A DNA stretch of 64,000 nt. Source: Cytophagales bacterium. GTDB lineage: Bacteria > Bacteroidota > Bacteroidia > Cytophagales > 172606-1. Made by a program: the position numbers and the translations under genes. The stretch covers positions 1 to 64,000 of the forward strand of contig JAUJNL010000005.1 in the NCBI GenBank assembly GCA_030448185.1, given 5' to 3'. A model generated the notes under the pieces. That model was not told where the DNA came from and made no database searches. It saw only the letters and a list, made by a program, of their open reading frames with translations. How positions within the stretch are numbered: the first letter of the stretch is position 1; each line of letters begins with the position of its first letter. Of the stretch, positions 25,145 through 34,064 are shown piece by piece.

Positions 25145-26153
25145 ATGAAAAATACTCGTATGAGTCCATCTTCCTTTCCTGCTGTGCACCCTGCTGACTG
25201 TTGGCCTAGCCTCCTGCGGAGGAGGCACCGAAAATAAGAGAGAGGAAACAGCTCAATCAACCAATAAAAAAACGTTACGAATTGCAGTTATTCCCAAGGG
25301 CAGTACCCACACCCACTGGAAGTCGGTGCACGCCGGAGCCGAACAAGCCGCCAAAGAACTTGGAGCCGAAGTAATCTGGCAGGCGCCCCAAAAGGAAGAC
25401 GACCGCCAGATGCAGATTCAAACGGTACAGAACTTTGTCAGCCGGGGCGTAGATGCCATTGCCCTGGCTCCCCTCGACGACCGGGCCCTGACCCCTTCAG
25501 TACAGGCCGCCAAACGCCGTAATATTCCCGTGATCATTTTCGACTCCCGCCTGCAGGGCAACGACTTTACCGCTTACGTAGCTACCGATAATTTTAAGGG
25601 AGGGCAGCTCTGTGCCCAACGCCTGGCCGAAGTAATGGGGGACCAGGGCAAAGTGGTAGTCTTAAAATACAGCGAAGGTTCGGCGGCTACCCTTGAACGG
25701 GAGGCTGGCTTTATGGAGGAAATCAAAAAACACTCCCAGATCCGGATTATTTCGGACAATCAGTACGCCGGAGCTACCATGGAAAAGGCCTTTCAGGTAT
25801 CGCAAAACCTGATGAACCGGTTCGGGGCGGAAGCACAGGGTATTTTTGCTTCCAATGAGTCGGCTACCCAGGGAATGCTCAGGGCGCTGCAACTGGCCGG
25901 CAAGGCCGGAAAAGTAAAGTTTGTGGGTTTTGACGTAAATAAGACTTTGTACGAAGCCGTAAAAAGCGGACAGATTCAGGGCGTAGCCGTACAGGACCCG
26001 GTAAAAATGGGATACGAAAGCGTAAAAACGGCTATTGCCGTAATCAATAAGCAACCTTACGAGAAAACGGTGGACACCGGCGTGAAAATGATCACCTCCG
26101 AAAACCTGCAGGATGCTGAAGTGCAACGGCTACTCAAGCCACATTTGCAATGA
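25145..26153 (+). CDS. periplasmic sugar-binding lipoprotein (RbsB-type), frame break in signal peptide
   Basis: The mature protein has the type I periplasmic-binding fold for pentoses and hexoses: LRIAVIPKGSTHTHWKSVHA, FVSRGVDAIALAPLD, IPVIIFDSRL, ATDNFKGGQLCA, GIFASNESATQGMLRAL and GVAVQDPVKMGYESV. The uninterrupted frame starts only at GTG 25326, but the same frame upstream encodes KKTLRIAVIPK and a lipobox (TLLTVGLASC). The likely start MKNTRMSP at 25145 is out of frame by one base near 25175. No transporter permease or ATPase is adjacent, so it could serve a distant transporter or a sensor. Confidence 0.75.
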
Positions 26154-26214
26154 GTAATGAACCCTTTGATTCTTGAAAAATTATCTTCTCGGAAAGGAAT
26201 AATAGAGCAAAATA

Positions 26215-27015
26215 GTGGCTAACGATTACGACAAAATTCTCAAAGAGAATATAGCTTCGCTGTTTCTGCCTTTGAGTGAAAAGTACCTGGGAATTAGGAT
26301 TAGAAGGAGTGAGGAACTGAAAGACAAGCTACAGACTACGATTGAAAAGGAGCCGGACTTTATCCGGATTGTAGAAACGGATATAGGAGAAAGGTTTATT
26401 CTTCATCTGGAATTTCAAACCGTGGATGAAGACGGAATGATCTATCGGATGCAGGAGTATTACGGTTTACTGCGGAGAAAATACGCTTTATCCATCAAGC
26501 AGTTTATCATCTATCTGGGACAAAAGCCTTCCAGGATGGAAACTAAGCTAGCTCCGGAAGAAGTATTTACCGGCTTTACGCTAAAAAGCCTGCGGGAATA
26601 TTCCCATCGAAGTTTATTAGCTTCGGAAGTTCCGGAAGAAATCATTCTAACCATTCTGAGTGATTTTGAAGGCAAAAGGCCCGTAGAAGTGCTCAAAAAG
26701 ATATTGAGTAAGCTAAAGGAAATCAATGGGGAGGAAATCGTATTACGTAAGTACATTAGACAATTGTCCGTATTGGCCCGTTTACGTAACTTAACTAAAG
26801 AAACAAAAAAACAAGTTGAAGACATGGGACTCACATACAATATCGAACAGGATTATCTCTACCAGGAGGGCAGAAAAAAGGAGAAAGAGGAGTTAACTAT
26901 TAAGTTGATAACTAAGTTGTTGAGAGATAAAACCCTGAGTAATGAAAAAATTGCTCAACTCCTTGATGTTCCGGTAGAATATGTAAAGCAGATAGCAAAG
27001 GAATTAGCGAAGTAG
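26215..27015 (+). CDS. Rpn-type PD-(D/E)XK nuclease (recombination-promoting nuclease/putative transposase)
   Basis: The 266-aa protein begins at GTG 26215. The N-terminal 120 residues carry the nuclease core: EPDFIRIVETDIG, then the catalytic-like HLEFQTVDEDGMIYRMQEYY (E and Q at strand end) and IIYLGQKPS. The C-terminal half is helical and charged, with a short HTH-like end (DKTLSNEKIAQLLDVPVEYV). The family includes Rpn proteins that stimulate RecA-independent recombination in E. coli. It is not linked to an insertion sequence here. A strong terminator follows. Confidence 0.7.
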   Translation: MANDYDKILKENIASLFLPLSEKYLGIRIRRSEELKDKLQTTIEKEPDFIRIVETDIGERFILHLEFQTVDEDGMIYRMQEYYGLLRRKYALSIKQFIIYLGQKPSRMETKLAPEEVFTGFTLKSLREYSHRSLLASEVPEEIILTILSDFEGKRPVEVLKKILSKLKEINGEEIVLRKYIRQLSVLARLRNLTKETKKQVEDMGLTYNIEQDYLYQEGRKKEKEELTIKLITKLLRDKTLSNEKIAQLLDVPVEYVKQIAKELAK

Positions 27016-27094
27016 TTGATTGCTCCGCCACTGTAAAGAATGAACGAGATAGTAAAATAAATTGTACCCATTGGGTAGTACCCTTATCACTATC

Positions 27095-27149
27095 ACTACG
27101 GCTGCCAGCAGGAAACAACAAATTCCTGTCTGGCAGCCGTAGTCTTTTT
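27095..27149 (+). terminator. strong terminator after the Rpn-type gene
   Basis: A long stem, with arms ACTACGGCTGCCAG and CTGGCAGCCGTAGT plus an inner AGGAA/TTCCT pairing, is followed by TCTTTTT. The pyrR -7 box lies just downstream, so this hairpin ends the previous unit rather than attenuating pyrR. Confidence 0.8.
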
Positions 27150-27159
27150 CAGCTTTTTC

Positions 27160-27167
27160 TATCTTTG
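27160..27167 (+). promoter_or_regulatory. -7 box of the pyrR promoter
   Basis: TATCTTTG matches TAnnTTTG exactly, 17 bp before the pyrR ATG, which implies a very short leader. No clear -33 TTG was found at the usual distance. Confidence 0.55.
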
Positions 27168-27184
27168 CCCGGATCATCCATCCC

Positions 27185-27721
27185 ATGCAGAAACGAATCT
27201 TGTTTGACAGCCAGTTGCTGGACCTTACGCTGAACCGGCTTTGCCAGCAACTTATTGAGAACCATGACGCCTTCGAGCAAACCGTCATTCTCGGAATGCA
27301 GCCGCGTGGTATTTTCCTGGCCGACCGGCTGCAGCAGAAACTGACGGGATTATTGGGAAAAGAAATTCTGACCGGCCACCTGGACACCACTTTTTACCGC
27401 GACGATTTCCGTCGCCGGGAATCACCGCTCAAGCCCAATACCACCCATGTTCCTTTTATTATTGAGGACAAAAAAGTGATCCTGGTGGACGATGTGTTAT
27501 TTACCGGACGGACCGTCAGGGCAGCTTTGGATGCAATGATTGCTTTCGGGCGGCCCAAAAAAGTGGAGCTGCTGGTAATGGTAGACCGCAAATACAGCCG
27601 TGACCTGCCCATTGAGCCTTTCTATATTGGTCGGCAGGTGAACACGATTATGTCGCAGCGGGTACTGGTAGAGTGGAAGGAGCAGGGCGCCGCCGAAGAT
27701 GCCATCTGGCTGATAACTTAA
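27185..27721 (+). CDS. pyrR: PyrR-type uracil phosphoribosyltransferase/regulator
   Basis: The 178-aa protein is a type I phosphoribosyltransferase. The PRPP loop VILVDDVLFTGRTVRAALDA (about 98-117) and the start KRILFDSQLLDLTLNRLCQQ match PyrR. In Firmicutes PyrR binds pyr mRNA; here no attenuator is seen between it and pyrB, so an RNA-binding role is unproven, and the enzyme may mainly salvage uracil. It is followed after a run of heptamer repeats by pyrB on the same strand. Confidence 0.9.
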   Translation: MQKRILFDSQLLDLTLNRLCQQLIENHDAFEQTVILGMQPRGIFLADRLQQKLTGLLGKEILTGHLDTTFYRDDFRRRESPLKPNTTHVPFIIEDKKVILVDDVLFTGRTVRAALDAMIAFGRPKKVELLVMVDRKYSRDLPIEPFYIGRQVNTIMSQRVLVEWKEQGAAEDAIWLIT

Positions 27722-27795
27722 TAGTCATTAGTCATTAGTCATTAGTCATTAGTCATTAGTCATTAGTCATTAGTCATTAGTCATTAGTCATTAGT
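27722..27795 (+). repeat. ten tandem copies of the heptamer TAGTCAT
   Basis: Ten perfect copies of TAGTCAT (27722-27791) follow the pyrR stop directly, with a trailing TAGT. The remainder of the gap to pyrB holds degenerate relatives (CAATGACCA, CCAATGACTACTGACCAATG). Unit length 7 makes copy-number change likely. Confidence 0.95.
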
Positions 27796-27952
27796 TTTTA
27801 CCCTAAATGATCTTTTCCCAATGACCAGTAATATTGAACAAGGAACACCAAATGATGAAGGAATTACAATTGACCAATGACTACTGACCAATGTACCAAT
27901 GACAATTCTTTAATTCTATCCTTCAGTCCTTCTATAATTCAATCCTTTAATA

Positions 27953-28879
27953 ATGCAGCAACTGAGCGTAAGGCACCTTCTTGGCATCAAAAACATCAAC
28001 CAAAACGATATTCAACTGATTTTTGAAACTGCCGATACGTTCAAGGAAGTACTCAACCGCCCCATTAAAAAAGTACCTTCCCTGCGTGATGTGACCATTG
28101 CCAACGTTTTTTTTGAAAATTCTACCCGTACCCGCCTTTCTTTCGAACTGGCCCAGAAACGCCTCTCGGCGGATGTAATCAATTTCTCCTCTTCTTCCAG
28201 TTCCGTAAAGAAGGGAGAAACCCTGCTGGATACGGTCAATAACATTCTGGCCATGAAAGTAGACATGATTGTGATGCGCCATTCGAGTCCGGGAGCCCCG
28301 CATTTCCTGGCCCGGCACGTAAAGGCCAATATTGTGAACGCCGGGGATGGCACGCACGAACACCCTACCCAGGCGCTGCTGGACAGCTTCTCCATCCGCG
28401 AAAAATTCGGCGAAGTAAGAGGGAAGAAAGTAGCCATTATCGGTGATATTCTGCATTCCCGCGTAGCCCTGTCTAATATTTTTGCCCTGCAGAAGCAAGG
28501 AGCTGAGGTAATGGTCTGCGGTCCGGTTACTTTGCTGCCCCGGTACATTAATGAACTGGGCGTGAAGGTGGAGCTTGATGTACGCAAAGCCCTGCAGTGG
28601 TGCGACGTGGCTAACGTTCTTCGCATTCAGCTGGAACGTCAGCAGATCAAGTATTTTCCCTCTTTGCGGGAATATTCCTTATATTATGGCATTAACAAAG
28701 CCATGCTGGACTCACTGGATAAGGAGATTTTGCTCATGCACCCCGGGCCAATCAACCGGGGCGTAGAACTGACCAGTGATGCGGCCGATTCTCACCATTC
28801 GGTAATTCTGAACCAGGTAGAAAACGGCGTGGCTATCCGGATGGCAGTCTTGTACCTGCTGGCCCAAGCGACTTCCTGA
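27953..28879 (+). CDS. pyrB: aspartate carbamoyltransferase catalytic subunit
   Basis: The enzyme joins carbamoyl phosphate and aspartate in pyrimidine synthesis. The carbamoyl-phosphate motif FFENSTRTRLSFELA is at about 55, followed by SSVKKGETLLDT (about 77), RHSSPGA (about 104), GDGTHEHPTQALLD (about 124) and LMHPGPINRG (about 260). The 308-aa length is normal for the unlinked catalytic chain. No pyrI is adjacent. It is about 230 bp downstream of pyrR and likely part of the same functional set. Confidence 0.95.
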   Translation: MQQLSVRHLLGIKNINQNDIQLIFETADTFKEVLNRPIKKVPSLRDVTIANVFFENSTRTRLSFELAQKRLSADVINFSSSSSSVKKGETLLDTVNNILAMKVDMIVMRHSSPGAPHFLARHVKANIVNAGDGTHEHPTQALLDSFSIREKFGEVRGKKVAIIGDILHSRVALSNIFALQKQGAEVMVCGPVTLLPRYINELGVKVELDVRKALQWCDVANVLRIQLERQQIKYFPSLREYSLYYGINKAMLDSLDKEILLMHPGPINRGVELTSDAADSHHSVILNQVENGVAIRMAVLYLLAQATS

Positions 28880-28908
28880 GCGGCGGTAACATTGTAAATC
28901 CTGCGGTT

Positions 28909-29292
28909 ATGGCAAAGCTTATTTTTTTTGTAGTGGATGACGACCCGGCTTATTCCAGAATTGTTCAGGCGCATTTGCAGGCCAAATATGCCGCTAAGGT
29001 TCACGTGTTCCATTCCGGTGAAGAATGTATGCAACAGTTGTCACTCAAGCCCGAGATTATTATCCTGGATTATTATCTGGGAGAAGCCAATCGTCTCAAT
29101 GGAAAAGAAGTTTGGAAGAGTCTGAAGGATAGTCAGGTGAAGTCCAAAGTGATTATGATGAGTGCCCAGGGAGAAGGAAAAATAGTTCTGGAACTGGTGA
29201 AAATGGGCGTCCGGGACTACGTGATGAAAGACGAAGAAGCCATGACAAATCTGGATGATATTATTGGGGAATACTTTTCTGCCCAGCCATGA
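28909..29292 (+). CDS. single-domain response regulator
   Basis: The 127-aa protein is a lone receiver domain: VVDDDPAYS (acidic pair), phosphorylated Asp in IIILDYYLGEAN (about residue 52), MMSAQGEG with the Ser/Thr switch, and DYVMKDEE with Lys. There is no output domain, so it signals by protein contact. It starts 30 bp after pyrB and its stop overlaps the start of the HTTM gene by four bases, which links it to that membrane protein. The kinase is not adjacent. Confidence 0.85.
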   Translation: MAKLIFFVVDDDPAYSRIVQAHLQAKYAAKVHVFHSGEECMQQLSLKPEIIILDYYLGEANRLNGKEVWKSLKDSQVKSKVIMMSAQGEGKIVLELVKMGVRDYVMKDEEAMTNLDDIIGEYFSAQP

Positions 29293-30701
29293 ACCCCTCG
29301 CCAGGAACCCTTGCGGAGACGGCAGCTCCCAATAATAAACACTGGTCGAGTAGCCTGTGGAAGGGCTTGGGCAGGCATTTTTTCTCTCCGGTTGATAATA
29401 GCCCGCTGGTGTTGTTCCGTATCCTGTTTGGGTTACTCATTTTCCTGGAAACTGCCGGGGCCATTGCCACGGGCTGGGTGAAGGAAACCTTTGTCGACCC
29501 CACTGTTCACTTTCCTTTTATTGGCTTCGAATGGCTGCAACCCTTGCCCGGATACGGGATGTACGGCTATTATGCCCTGATGGCGGTCTGCGGATTGCTG
29601 GTGATGGTTGGCTTGTATTACCGCATAGCCATATTGGGTTTTACCTGCCTGTGGTGGGGCAGCTACCTGATGCAGAAGTTCAACTACAACAACCACTACT
29701 ACCTGCTGGTACTGCTCTGCGGGATCATGGTGTGGATGCCTGCCCACCGGTATGCTTCCTTAGATGTCCGGCGTAACCCTGCTATCCGGCAGCTTACCTG
29801 CCCCAAAGGCGTTTATTGGATTTTTATTACGCAATTGGCTATTGTGTATACGTACGCAGCCCTGGCCAAACTATATCCCGATTGGCTGTCGCTGAAACCC
29901 ATCAACCTCTGGTTCGGCTACAAGTCTGACTACCCAGTGGTAGGTCCGTGGCTGCAGAAGGACTGGGTGAAGGCCGGAGTAGCCTATGGCGGCATTGCGT
30001 TTGATCTGCTGATCGTGCCATTGCTGCTGTGGTCCCGGACCCGTTGGATTGCTTTTAGTGTCTCTCTCTTCTTTCATCTGTTTAATGCCGCCATTTTCCA
30101 GATCGGCATATTTCCCTTTCTGATGATCGGGATGTCGGTGTTCTTCTTTCCGCCGGATGGGGTCAGACGGTTTTTTCTGCGGAAGAAACCGGCTCCAGAG
30201 ACAGAGATTGCAAAAGGGGCTAGTCAGGTCCAGGTTCTATCCGCCCGGCAAACCGGGATACTGATAACCTTAGGCATCTATTTTCTTTTTCAGGTCGTAT
30301 TACCGTTACGTCACTGGTGGTTTCCGGGCAACGTAAACTGGACCGAGGAAGGCCACCGGATGTCGTGGCGGATGATGCTCCGAAGCAAAAGCGGTACGAT
30401 CTATTTTACCCTCAAAGATCTGCAATCGGGGCAGCAATGGCAGGTTTTCCCATCCGAATACCTGACCTCCGAACAAACTGGTGCCCTGGCTACGCACCCG
30501 GATATGATCTGGCAATTTGTGCAGCACCTGAAAACAGCATATGGGCAGAAAGGCATCCGGAACGTGCAGGTGTTTGCCCGCTGTGAAGCCAGCCTCAATG
30601 GCCGTCCCTACCAATTGCTGATTGATCCTTCCGTTGACCTCGCTGCCCTCGACTGGCAGCCTTTCCGGCATGCCAGTTGGATTTTACCCCTCAATGAGTA
30701 A
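29289..30701 (+). CDS. HTTM-domain membrane protein (vitamin-K carboxylase-like)
   Basis: The 470-aa protein has an N-terminal region of about nine membrane segments (FRILFGLLIFLETAGAIATG, YYALMAVCGLLVMVGLYY, YYLLVLLCGIMVWMPAHR, VYWIFITQLAIVYTYAALAK and others) and a C-terminal soluble domain (about 350-470). The HTTM fold is shared with vitamin-K-dependent gamma-carboxylase, but bacterial members have no settled reaction. ATGA overlap with the response regulator indicates co-translation. Start at 29289. Confidence 0.75.
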   Translation: MNPSPGTLAETAAPNNKHWSSSLWKGLGRHFFSPVDNSPLVLFRILFGLLIFLETAGAIATGWVKETFVDPTVHFPFIGFEWLQPLPGYGMYGYYALMAVCGLLVMVGLYYRIAILGFTCLWWGSYLMQKFNYNNHYYLLVLLCGIMVWMPAHRYASLDVRRNPAIRQLTCPKGVYWIFITQLAIVYTYAALAKLYPDWLSLKPINLWFGYKSDYPVVGPWLQKDWVKAGVAYGGIAFDLLIVPLLLWSRTRWIAFSVSLFFHLFNAAIFQIGIFPFLMIGMSVFFFPPDGVRRFFLRKKPAPETEIAKGASQVQVLSARQTGILITLGIYFLFQVVLPLRHWWFPGNVNWTEEGHRMSWRMMLRSKSGTIYFTLKDLQSGQQWQVFPSEYLTSEQTGALATHPDMIWQFVQHLKTAYGQKGIRNVQVFARCEASLNGRPYQLLIDPSVDLAALDWQPFRHASWILPLNE

Positions 30702-31004
30702 AAGGAAGTTTGCAAATGGGTATAGGTATACTGCTAGTGCAGCAAGAACGAGTTAAATGATAGATCTCGCAACTTTTAAGTTTTTGATATTCAATGAATT
30801 GGTGAAAAATAAAACTGTCAGATAACTCATACTTAATGCACTAGTTACAATCAACATTTTACGGGTCCATAAGCACAACATTTAATTAGCCCATCTACTT
30901 ATCGCCCCTACTTTATGTTAATATTTGTTAAGCAGGAGGTGACTGAAAACGAAAAAATGTATCTTCGCGCCAATTGGTATAAATATTCTCTTAATCGCAA
31001 GTAG
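30702..31004. other. gap before the first FKBP gene, nothing distinctive
   Basis: The sequence is AT-rich, with no frame and no strong terminator after the HTTM gene. TATCTTCG at 30960-30967, one mismatch from TAnnTTTG, may be the -7 box for the FKBP gene at 31005. Confidence 0.4.
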
Positions 31005-31729
31005 ATGAAATTCAAACAATTTGTGTTCATGGGAGCCGGTATGAGTTTGTTAGCACTGGCTTCGTGTGACAAAATTCCGGGCTCCAGCCCTAAACTAACC
31101 TCTGAAAAAGATTCTCTCAGTTACGCCATTGGCCTGAATCTTGGCCGGAATTTAAAAACAAACGGGATTGATACCCTGGCAAACCGCGAAGTATTGCAGC
31201 AGACCGTAGAGGCTGTGCTGAGAGGGGACAGTATGCAGATGACCGACCAGCAGGCGCAGACGTTCTTACAGTCCTATTTCACAAAATTCCAGGCCAAACA
31301 AATGGAGACTTCCCAGAAAGAAGGCCAGAAGTACCTGGAAAACAATAAAGCCAAGGCAGGGGTAAAAACTACCGGCAGCGGCCTGCAATACCAGGTGATG
31401 AAGGAAGGTACGGGAGCACAACCCAAGGCTACTGACTCTGTAACTGTTCATTACCTGGGCACCCTTACCAATGGCAAGAAGTTTGACAGCTCTTATGACA
31501 ACGGTCAACCAGTTACTTTCAAGCTTAACGAAGTAATTCCGGGCTGGACCGAAGGCGTACAGTTGATGAAAGTAGGATCTAAGTATAAGTTCTTTATTCC
31601 GCCCAATCTGGGCTATGGTCCACAGGGCAATCAGATGATTCCCCCAATTCGGTACTGGTATTTGAGGTGGAACTACTGAACGTAAAGCCTTCCGCCGGTG
31701 GAGCACAAGCACCTCAGGGAGGTAAATAA
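31005..31729 (+). CDS. FKBP-type peptidyl-prolyl isomerase lipoprotein, one frame break
   Basis: The product has a lipoprotein signal (LLALASC, Cys 23), an FkpA-like N-terminal dimer domain (KDSLSYAIGLNLGRNL) and an FKBP domain ([45 protein letters not shown]). The printed frame ends at 31679, but a neighbouring frame goes on with [11 protein letters not shown] and NVKPSAGGAQAP to a stop at 31729. One missing base near 31646 (CCCCCAATT) explains it. It assists folding of envelope proteins in the periplasm. A paralogue follows at 31903. Confidence 0.85.
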
Positions 31730-31902
31730 ACAAATGGACAATGTAGAGCGGATAATGGACAATTAATAAATAATTGAAAATTAGACGCTTGCCTATTGTA
31801 TTAATTCTGTCCGGGTACTTAATTGCTCACCAATAACATGAAATACGTTATTCAACCGTCGGGCCTGTACCGACGGTTATTTTATTTAACCTGCTTACCA
31901 CT

Positions 31903-32639
31903 ATGAAATTTTACGCTTTTCTTATACTAAATCTCGTATTACTGGCCGCTTGCGCCAGGCAAGGAGCTAAAAATACGGCAATTACTTCAGTACCAACGGT
32001 CCCGGCTGCTCCGGCAAAACCTCAGGTTACTGCGCCTGCCAACCAAAAAGATTCAATCAGTTATGCTATTGGGGTCAGTATGGGGTCTACCCTCAAAAAC
32101 CAGGGACTGGATACATTAAATATTGATATGATCGTGAGCGGTTTGAAAGGTGCTGTCGGCAAGGATAGCCTGCTGCTTAATGAATCAGCGGCCAATGCGT
32201 TTCTAATGAACTATTTCCAGAACCAGCAGAAACAAATAGGCGAAAAGCAAAAGATGGCGGCGAGAAATTCCTGGCCGAAAATAAAGCCAAGACTGGCGTT
32301 AAAACCACCGAAAGCGGCTTGCAATACCAGGTCCTGAAAGAAGGTACCGGCGCCAAACCCACCAAAAAAGATAGAGTAACCGTTCATTACGCCGGTACTA
32401 CCATCGACGGCAAACAGTTTGATAGCTCCTATGAAAGAGGCACCCCGGCTACTTTTGAGGTAGAAGGCGTGATTCCCGGCTGGACGGAGGCACTGCAGCT
32501 GATGAAGGTCGGCTCCAAATACCGCTTATTTGTGCCGCCCAGCCTGGCCTACGGCGAAACGGGCAGCGGCCCCACCATTCCGCCGCATAGCGTACTGGTC
32601 TTTGAAGTAGAACTGTTAGGGATAGAGAAGGCAAAGTAG
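31903..32639 (+). CDS. FKBP-type peptidyl-prolyl isomerase lipoprotein, second copy, one frame break
   Basis: The N-terminus is a lipoprotein signal (VLLAAC), a Pro/Ala-rich linker and the dimer domain ([16 protein letters not shown]). The frame ends at 32337, while the FKBP domain continues in another frame ([14 protein letters not shown] at 32319, [33 protein letters not shown]) to 32639. One lost A in the run near 32250 joins the two. It is a tandem paralogue of the gene at 31005. Confidence 0.85.
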
Positions 32640-32762
32640 GGCTGTAAGGGATTATTTATCAGGCAGTTGGATTGAAGGGGCGAGACAGATCCCTGTTCTC
32701 ATTTACCATACATTATTCTTAACTTATGCCTTATTGTAAGCGTCATTGGGACTGAATAGAAT

Positions 32763-33008
32763 ATGCTAAAGAAGGAGATAAAAGGCATTTTTAAAGCAAT
32801 TAGAGATAGCAATACCCTCTTAGTTAAAGAACTTATTGATAAAAACTCAAACCTGCTTTTTGCCAGGAATTTTGCACCGCCTAAAAAGGATGATGGCCAA
32901 TCACCCTTACAAGTGGCATTGAAGACAGGTAATCTGGAGATTGCAGCGTATCTGATTGCTAAAGGTGCAGACGTAAATTTCATTGAAGATCCTTCTATCA
33001 ATCAATAG
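32763..33008 (+). CDS. small ankyrin-repeat-like protein
   Basis: The 81-aa frame has an ankyrin pattern: SPLQVALKTGNLEIAAYLIAKGADVNF. That is one full repeat and part of another. A neighbouring frame continues for about 40 residues (SSVLHDPERFNERRP), so the gene may be broken near 33000 and originally longer. Ankyrin repeats mediate protein contacts. No partner is evident. Confidence 0.5.
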   Translation: MLKKEIKGIFKAIRDSNTLLVKELIDKNSNLLFARNFAPPKKDDGQSPLQVALKTGNLEIAAYLIAKGADVNFIEDPSINQ

Positions 33009-33207
33009 AGAGCTCCGTCCTTCATGATCCGGAAAGGTTTAATGAAAGAAGACCTTCTGCAAATGAGATGATTTATAATATAAGATTGGATCAATATAAC
33101 TTGATTGAATTAAATCAATAATAACGGACGCTTAACACCAAACCTTGCTTCAGCATAAGGCAATTATGCAAAGGGATTAGTATGCAAAAGTTTTCGAGTT
33201 AATAATA

Positions 33208-33236
33208 CCTAATTCGAAATTTTATTTCGAATTAGG
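33208..33236 (+). promoter_or_regulatory. palindromic operator upstream of higBA
   Basis: A perfect 13-bp inverted repeat (CCTAATTCGAAAT and its complement, 3-base centre) lies 43 bp before the toxin start. This is the usual place for the HigA/HigBA autorepression site. Confidence 0.65.
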
Positions 33237-33278
33237 CAACTTATTGTTCTAAATTTTTGTTTTAATTAGACAAACGTT

Positions 33279-33572
33279 TTGGTAATCATTAGCAAATCCA
33301 TTATTAACGATTTCGGCAGTAAACATTCGATAGCTGCTGAGCCACTTAACCGTTGGTATTTTCAGACCAAGCTGGCTGAATGGAAGAACTTAGCGGATAT
33401 AAAAGCAGATTTTCCTTCAGTAGATTATGTAGGCAATGACCGCTATGTATTTAATATTAAGGGCAATGATTACCGTTTAGTAGCCATGATTTTTTTCAAT
33501 GTCCGAACCGTTTATATACGCTTTATTGGAACCCATGCCGAGTATAACCGAACGGACGTAGCAAGTGTATAA
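33279..33572 (+). CDS. higB: HigB-type mRNA interferase toxin
   Basis: The 97-aa protein is a HigB-family ribosome-dependent mRNase: VIISKSIINDFG at the start, PLNRWYFQTKLAEWKNL, then VDYVGNDRYVFNIKGNDYRL and FIGTHAEYNRTD. The family usually begins with ATG just before VIISK; here that codon is TTG (33279-33281), so a weak start is used, or an error hides the ATG. The toxin comes first, followed one base after its stop by the antitoxin, the typical hig order. Confidence 0.9.
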   Translation: MVIISKSIINDFGSKHSIAAEPLNRWYFQTKLAEWKNLADIKADFPSVDYVGNDRYVFNIKGNDYRLVAMIFFNVRTVYIRFIGTHAEYNRTDVASV

Positions 33573-33573
33573 G

Positions 33574-33936
33574 ATGAATATTGCGAACGTTGATCAATTA
33601 AAACAGGCCTTTCAGGAGTTAAATACACTCATTACAGAAGGCTTTAGCGGTAATTCGGAAAAAGAGACCCGCTTTAGAGAGCTTTCTACAGCTATTGAGC
33701 AGTATGAAGACCAACTACAACTCATGCCCTTGCCGCCTACTACGATTGCCGGTATGATCGAATTACGGATGTTTGAACGAAAGCTCAAGCAAAAGGAGCT
33801 GGCTCAACAATTAGGTATTACTCCTACGCGATTAAATGAGGTTTTGAACGGAAAGCGAAAGGTGAACATGGACCTGGCCAAACGGCTTCATAAGCAGTTG
33901 AACATCAGCGCTGAGTTTATTCTGGAACACGCTTGA
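33574..33936 (+). CDS. higA: HigA-type XRE antitoxin
   Basis: The 120-aa antitoxin has a C-terminal helix-turn-helix (LKQKELAQQLGITPTRLNEVLNGKRKVNMDLAKRLH). ATG 33574 follows the toxin stop by one base; the GTG at 33565 overlaps the toxin end and is less likely. The HTH would bind the palindrome at 33208-33236. N-terminal helices form the toxin-binding part. Confidence 0.88.
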   Translation: MNIANVDQLKQAFQELNTLITEGFSGNSEKETRFRELSTAIEQYEDQLQLMPLPPTTIAGMIELRMFERKLKQKELAQQLGITPTRLNEVLNGKRKVNMDLAKRLHKQLNISAEFILEHA

Positions 33937-34064
33937 AATATTAGTTGGCAATGGTCAAGTAGGTATTAGGGAATTGGGTATCAGGTTTTCGAATGACTTA
34001 TTTCCTAATGTCCGATACCTGATACCCATTTATCCTTTAGCATTTAAAGTTCAACATTACTGTA

